From Rhizobiaceae bacterium (GTDB lineage Bacteria > Pseudomonadota > Alphaproteobacteria > Rhizobiales > Rhizobiaceae): DNA of 64,000 bases. Within the stretch, counting starts at the first letter, position 1, and each line of letters opens with the position of its first letter. A model generated the notes under the pieces. That model did not search any database. It saw only the letters and a program-made list of their open reading frames with translations, and had not been told where the DNA came from. The DNA is taken from positions 2,800,501-2,864,500 of the forward strand of contig JAMLJC010000001.1 of NCBI GenBank assembly GCA_023953845.1, in the 5' to 3' direction. The position numbers and the translations under genes were made by a program. Positions 60,251 to 64,000 of the stretch are shown piece after piece.

Positions 60251-61687
60251 CTACGCCAGCGTGTAGGCGGTCTTCACCGTCGTGTAAAACTCGGCGGCGT
60301 AGCGGCCTTGTTCGCGCGGGCCGTAGCTCGATCCCTTGCGTCCGCCGAACGGCACGTGGAAATCCACGCCCGCGGTCGGCAGATTGACCATCACCATGCC
60401 GGCCTCGGCGTTGCGCTTGTAATGAGTCGCGTGCTTGAGGCTCGTGGTGCAGATGCCCGACGACAGGCCGAACGGCGTGTCGTTCGCGACGTGCAGCGCT
60501 TCCTCGTAATTCTTCACGCGGATCACCGAGGCGACGGGGCCGAAGATTTCCTCGCGCGAGATGCGCATATCGTTCGAGGCGTCGGTGAACAGCGCCGGCT
60601 GGAGGTAGAAGCCGGGCGTCTCGCGGTTCAGCCGCTCGCCGCCAAAGGCCAGCGTCGCGCCTTCCTCGCGGCCGATGGCGATGTACTTCTCGTCCTGTTC
60701 CATCTGCCCCGCGTCGACCACGGGGCCGATATGCGTGCCGGCCTTCAGCGCGTTGTCGACCACGACGCCCTTCAGTTTTTCAGTGACGGCGCCGACGAAT
60801 CTGTCGTGGATGCCCTCGGTTACGATCAGACGCGAGGACGCCGTGCAACGCTGGCCGGTCGAGAAGAAGGCGCCGTTGACGGCGCAATCCACCGCAATCG
60901 CCAGATCGGCGTCGTCCAGCACGACAAGCGGGTTCTTGCCGCCCATTTCGAGCTGGAACTTGCGATTGTGCTCGATCGAGGCCGCCGCGACGCGCTTGCC
61001 CGTGCCGACCGAGCCCGTGAAGGTGAGGGCCTGTATGTCGGGACTGTCGAGCAGCGCCTGTCCGACTACCGAACCCTTGCCCATGACGAGGTTCAGGACG
61101 CCGTCCGGCAGGCCGGCGCGCTTGAGTATGTCGACGATGGCCCAGGTGCAGCCAGGCACCAGATCGGCCGGCTTGACGACGACCGTGTTGCCGTAGCAGA
61201 GCGCCGGCGCGATCTTCCAGGCCGGAATGGCGATCGGGAAATTCCACGGCGTGATGATGCCGACCACGCCGACCGCTTCGCGCGTCACCTCGACGCCGAC
61301 GCCGGGCCGCACGGACGGAATGGTCTCGCCAGCCAGCCGCAAGGCCTCGCCGGCGAAGAAGTCGAAGATCTGCGCAGCGCGCACGGTTTCGCCGACGCCT
61401 TCCGCCAGCGTCTTGCCTTCCTCGCGCGACAAGAGCTTGCCAAGCTCGTCCTTGCGCGCCAGGATTTCGTCGGACGCCTTGCGCAATACGGCGTGGCGCT
61501 CCAGCGGGCCTGAGCGCGACCATTTCGGAAAAGCGGCTTTCGCCGCCGCGATTGCCGTTTCCGCGTCCGCCTTGCTGGCGCGGGCATATTCGCCGACCAC
61601 TTCGTTCGTATCCGACGGGTTGATGTTCGGCACCGCGTCGCCTCCCACCCATTCGCCATTGATGAGGTTGCGATGCAGTTCGGTCAT
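60251..61687 (-). CDS. Aldehyde dehydrogenase, ketoglutarate-semialdehyde type
   Basis: 478 residues. The NAD(P)-dependent aldehyde dehydrogenase residues are present: Asn149 (TPWNFPIA), general base Glu247 (FQLEMGGKNP) and nucleophile Cys281 (STGQRCTAS). The sequence is close to alpha-ketoglutarate semialdehyde dehydrogenases, which finish the non-phosphorylative oxidation of L-arabinose, D-xylose or hexarates to 2-oxoglutarate. Beside ChvE-Ggu transport and gguC this fits a pentose-oxidation setting. ATG 61687 starts the family N-terminus; the frame upstream to 62428 is a shadow. Confidence 0.87.
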   Translation of the reverse strand: MTELHRNLINGEWVGGDAVPNINPSDTNEVVGEYARASKADAETAIAAAKAAFPKWSRSGPLERHAVLRKASDEILARKDELGKLLSREEGKTLAEGVGETVRAAQIFDFFAGEALRLAGETIPSVRPGVGVEVTREAVGVVGIITPWNFPIAIPAWKIAPALCYGNTVVVKPADLVPGCTWAIVDILKRAGLPDGVLNLVMGKGSVVGQALLDSPDIQALTFTGSVGTGKRVAAASIEHNRKFQLEMGGKNPLVVLDDADLAIAVDCAVNGAFFSTGQRCTASSRLIVTEGIHDRFVGAVTEKLKGVVVDNALKAGTHIGPVVDAGQMEQDEKYIAIGREEGATLAFGGERLNRETPGFYLQPALFTDASNDMRISREEIFGPVASVIRVKNYEEALHVANDTPFGLSSGICTTSLKHATHYKRNAEAGMVMVNLPTAGVDFHVPFGGRKGSSYGPREQGRYAAEFYTTVKTAYTLA

Positions 61688-61924
61688 GTCGGTCAACTCC
61701 GTATGCGCTGGTTGCCGGCCGCGGCCGGCTGAAAATTTCTGGCGCGGGATCTCATGCTGTCGACCCCGCCAAGGCGCGGCACCATATCCGAAACTCGGGA
61801 AAAGGGCAGCCTTGTCGTGATACGATCGAAGGCTTGACGGTATGTTCCGTGCAGCAAGGAGCCGTCTTGAAGCCGCAGCCCGGCGCACGTATCTCCATGC
61901 GGACGACGAGCGGAGACGCGACAG

Positions 61925-62188
61925 ATGCAGGCACTGACCCGGTTTCTCGGCGACTCGCCGCTGAAAGTGCTGATAAAACTCGCCGTCGTGTCGTTTCTCG
62001 TCGGTCTGGTGATGAGCGCCTTCGGCTGGACGCCGTTCGACATCCTCTACGGCATACAGGCGTTCTTCGAGCGAATCTGGCGCATGGGCTTCGCCACCGT
62101 CGACCGCTTTCTCGGCTACATGCTTGTCGGCGCGGCGATCGTTGTCCCGGTGTTCCTCATCATTCGCCTGACGCGCCTGCGCAGCTGA
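61925..62188 (+). CDS. Small membrane protein, DUF6460-like
   Basis: 87 residues. The sequence runs LTRFLGDSPLKVLIKLAVVS, FLVGLVMSAFGWTPFDILYG, then a C-terminal helix GYMLVGAAIVVPVFLIIRLT. Two hydrophobic helices are clear. This matches the DUF6460 family found widely in Rhizobiales; its function is unknown. ATG 61925 is the first in frame. Confidence 0.8.
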   Translation: MQALTRFLGDSPLKVLIKLAVVSFLVGLVMSAFGWTPFDILYGIQAFFERIWRMGFATVDRFLGYMLVGAAIVVPVFLIIRLTRLRS

Positions 62189-62193
62189 CGTCG

Positions 62194-63091
62194 TCAGTCG
62201 GAGTATCGCGCGGCGACCTCGAACAGGATCGCATGGCGCGCGGCGAGTTCCGCCATGTCGTGCGAGTATCCGCCGCCGATGACGCCGCAAAGCGGAATGC
62301 CGCGCGTGCGGAAATGCCCGATCACCATATCCTCGCGACGTCTGAGCCCGTCCGTCGTGAGCGAGAGCCGTCCGAGGCGGTCGTGCTCGTGGGGATCGAC
62401 GCCCGCATTGTAGAAGACGAGGTCCCATGCACGCCCGGATGAAAGCGCCGGCAGGATTTGCGCGAGCCTCTCGAGATAGGCGTCGTCGCGCAGCCCGTCC
62501 GGCAGCGGCACGTCGAGGTTGGAGACGGCCTTGCGCACGGGATAGTTCTTTTCCGAATGCATCGAGAAAGTGAAGACACGCGGTTCGTCGGCGAGGATTT
62601 CCGCCGTCCCGTCGCCCTGATGCACGTCGAGGTCGACCACCAGTATATTGTCGATACGCCGTTCCGCCAGCAGAACGAGGCTAGCGACGGCGACGTCGTT
62701 GAAGGTGCAGAAGCCGGCGCCGTGCGCGCCGCGCGTGGTGGCTGCCGCCGGCCGTGTTGCAGGCGATGCCGTGCTCCAGCGCAAGGCGGGCGGCGAGCAC
62801 GGTGCCCGCGCCGGCAAGCTGGGCGCGCCGCGAAACCCGCTCCACGATGGGAAAGCCGATCTCGCGCTCGATCTTCGGCGACACGCGGCAGGCAAGCACC
62901 TGTTCGACATAGGCCGCGTCATGCGCGAGCTTGAGCCAGTCGGGCGAGGGGAGGTACGGCCGGCTTACGGCCCGCATCAGGCCGCGCGCGGAGAGCGCGG
63001 CGACGAGCGCGCTGTATTTTCCCATCGGGAAACGGTGGGTGACAGGAAAACCCGCGTCATAATCGGGATGGGTGACGATCCGGAGAGGCAC
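62194..63091 (-). pseudogene. Histone deacetylase-family protein, frameshifted
   Basis: Two overlapping frames together make one class II-like deacetylase of about 300 residues. The first frame (ATG 63091) gives VTHPDYDAGFPVTHRFPMGK and ends after the metal/active-site motif NTAGGSHHARR; the second continues AHGAGFCTFNDVAVASLVLL, DLDVHQGDGTAEIL, and FYNAGVDPHEHDRLGRLSLT. They switch frame within 62722-62735, in the GC-rich run GCGCGGCGCGCAC. A one-base insertion or two-base loss there would explain it. Either a recent frameshift or a base-calling error is possible. Intact relatives act on acetylated polyamines or lysine, with Zn2+. Confidence 0.8.
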
Positions 63092-63137
63092 GCGTCGGGT
63101 TTAGAGCAATGTCCGCCGCCGGGAAATACCGGTCCGT

Positions 63138-64000
63138 TCAGGCGTCGAGCGGCTTGCCCGCCCATTCATCCAGCCGCGTGTCGCGCAGCGCGCGGATGTT
63201 TGCGCTGCCGGAGCTCTCGACGGCCCTGAGCAATCCGTGAACGATCCGGCGCGGCAGGCCGGGGCCGCCATAAATCAGGCCGGTGTAGAGTTGAACAAGG
63301 TCCGCGCCGGCACGGATCTTGTCGAGCGCGCGTTCCGCCGTATCGACGCCGCCGACGCCGATCAGCACCATGTCGGGACCGAGCAGCTTGCGCATTTTTG
63401 CCAGAACGATGGTTGAGCGCCGGAACAGCGGCCGTCCCGACAGGCCGCCCGTCTCGCGCGCGGTGGTGCTTTTGAGCCCGCTGCGCGACAGCGTGGTGTT
63501 GGAGACGATGACGCCGTCCATCCGCTTGTCGAGAACTTCGGCCGCGATGTCGGCAAGTTCCTCCTCCGCGAGGTCGGGAGCGATCTTCAGGAACACCGGC
63601 ACCCTGCGGACTGCTTTTTCGCGCGCTTCCGTGACGCGTGTCAGAAGCTCGGCCAGCGCCTCGCGCGCCTGCATGTTGCGAAGGCCGGGCGTATTCGGCG
63701 ACGAGATGTTGACGGTGAGATAGGATGCGAGAGGCGAGAACCGCTCCACGCCGCGCGCATAGTCGCCGACGCGGTCCTCGCTGTCCTTGTTTGCTCCGAT
63801 GTTGACGCCGACGATGCCGCCGCGCCCGGCACGCGCCCTGAGCCGCCTTTCGGCCGCGTCATGCCCCTCATTGTTGAAGCCGAGGCGATTGATGACCGCT
63901 TCGTCCTCGATGAGCCGGAAGATTCGCGGCTTCGGATTGCCGGCCTGCGGGAGCGGCGTGATCGTGCCGACCTCCGCGAAACCGAAGCCAAGGCCGAGCA
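63138..64000 (-). CDS. pyrD: Dihydroorotate dehydrogenase (class 2), 5' end outside window
   Basis: The frame is open to the window edge, so the N-terminus is missing. The visible 287 residues hold FGFAEVGTITPLPQAGNPKP, INRLGFNNEGHDAAERRL, IVGVNIGANK, the class 2 catalytic-serine region TVNISSPNTPGLRNMQ, FLKIAPDL, GVIVSNTTLSR and the FMN-phosphate loop LIGVGGVDTAERALDKIRAG with LVQLYTGLIYGGPGL. It oxidises dihydroorotate to orotate with quinone at the inner membrane (pyrimidine synthesis). Confidence 0.95.
   Translation of the reverse strand, partial: LGLGFGFAEVGTITPLPQAGNPKPRIFRLIEDEAVINRLGFNNEGHDAAERRLRARAGRGGIVGVNIGANKDSEDRVGDYARGVERFSPLASYLTVNISSPNTPGLRNMQAREALAELLTRVTEAREKAVRRVPVFLKIAPDLAEEELADIAAEVLDKRMDGVIVSNTTLSRSGLKSTTARETGGLSGRPLFRRSTIVLAKMRKLLGPDMVLIGVGGVDTAERALDKIRAGADLVQLYTGLIYGGPGLPRRIVHGLLRAVESSGSANIRALRDTRLDEWAGKPLDA

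Overview
The window is GC-rich, densely packed DNA from an alphaproteobacterium, most likely of the Rhizobiales (Hyphomicrobiales). The clearest pointers are a chvE-gguA-gguB-gguC sugar cluster with a divergent gbpR, two RirA-type iron boxes (TGA-N9-TCA), a DUF6460 membrane protein, and many amino-acid/amide ABC transporters. I saw no rRNA, tRNA, IS element or CRISPR array. The phylum call is firm; genus is not resolved.

Layout. 1-570: C-terminus of a sensor histidine kinase. 980-6105: two PNPOx-like flavin proteins (the second fused to GAF), a secreted protein of unknown function, a BBE-type FAD oxidase and an MBL di-iron protein. 6157-11641: a remnant of a YcnI/DUF1775 gene, then a caa3-type cytochrome oxidase operon (ctaC with heme c, a subunit I-III fusion, a small membrane protein, ctaG) and a divergent cytochrome b561. 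11722-15116: DUF892 protein, 3-methyladenine DNA glycosylase, sorbosone-dehydrogenase-like lipoprotein with a DUF2231 membrane partner. 15267-27372: a branched-chain-amino-acid-type ABC transporter followed by a polysaccharide-deacetylase-family enzyme, a P1 peptidase and an Lrp regulator. Divergent or nearby are a nucleoside hydrolase, a metal-site-depleted M24 protein, an LLM flavin oxidoreductase and a class III aminotransferase. The substrate is unknown.

27728-34621: iron-siderophore uptake (FhuF-like reductase, binding protein, two permeases, ATPase, TonB receptor), with an IRO-like box before the first gene and before the receptor. 34717-37335: Zn/Cd/Pb-type P1B ATPase and divergent MerR regulator sharing a 19-bp-spacer promoter. 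37354-42212: universal stress protein, an acetate kinase fused to a PduL phosphotransacetylase, and phosphoketolase; an FNR/FixK-type box sits upstream. The phosphoketolase frame is broken by one TGA where the family has tryptophan.

42461-53777: an amide-utilisation system. AmiC (sensor) and AmiR (ANTAR antiterminator) come first, then a five-gene amide/urea-type ABC transporter, aliphatic amidase AmiE and a CbbQ/CbbO (NorQ/NorD)-like AAA+/VWA pair. Both the amiC leader and the transporter leader carry two hairpins with six-base loops having A at position 1 and G at position 4. In each, the second hairpin overlaps an intrinsic terminator, the architecture expected for ANTAR antitermination. 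The transporter leader also holds a second, apparently degenerate copy.

53820-61687: gguC, gguB, gguA, chvE, divergent gbpR and a ketoglutarate-semialdehyde-type dehydrogenase, suggesting pentose or hexose uptake and oxidation. 61925-64000: DUF6460 protein, a frameshifted histone-deacetylase-family gene and the 3' part of pyrD.
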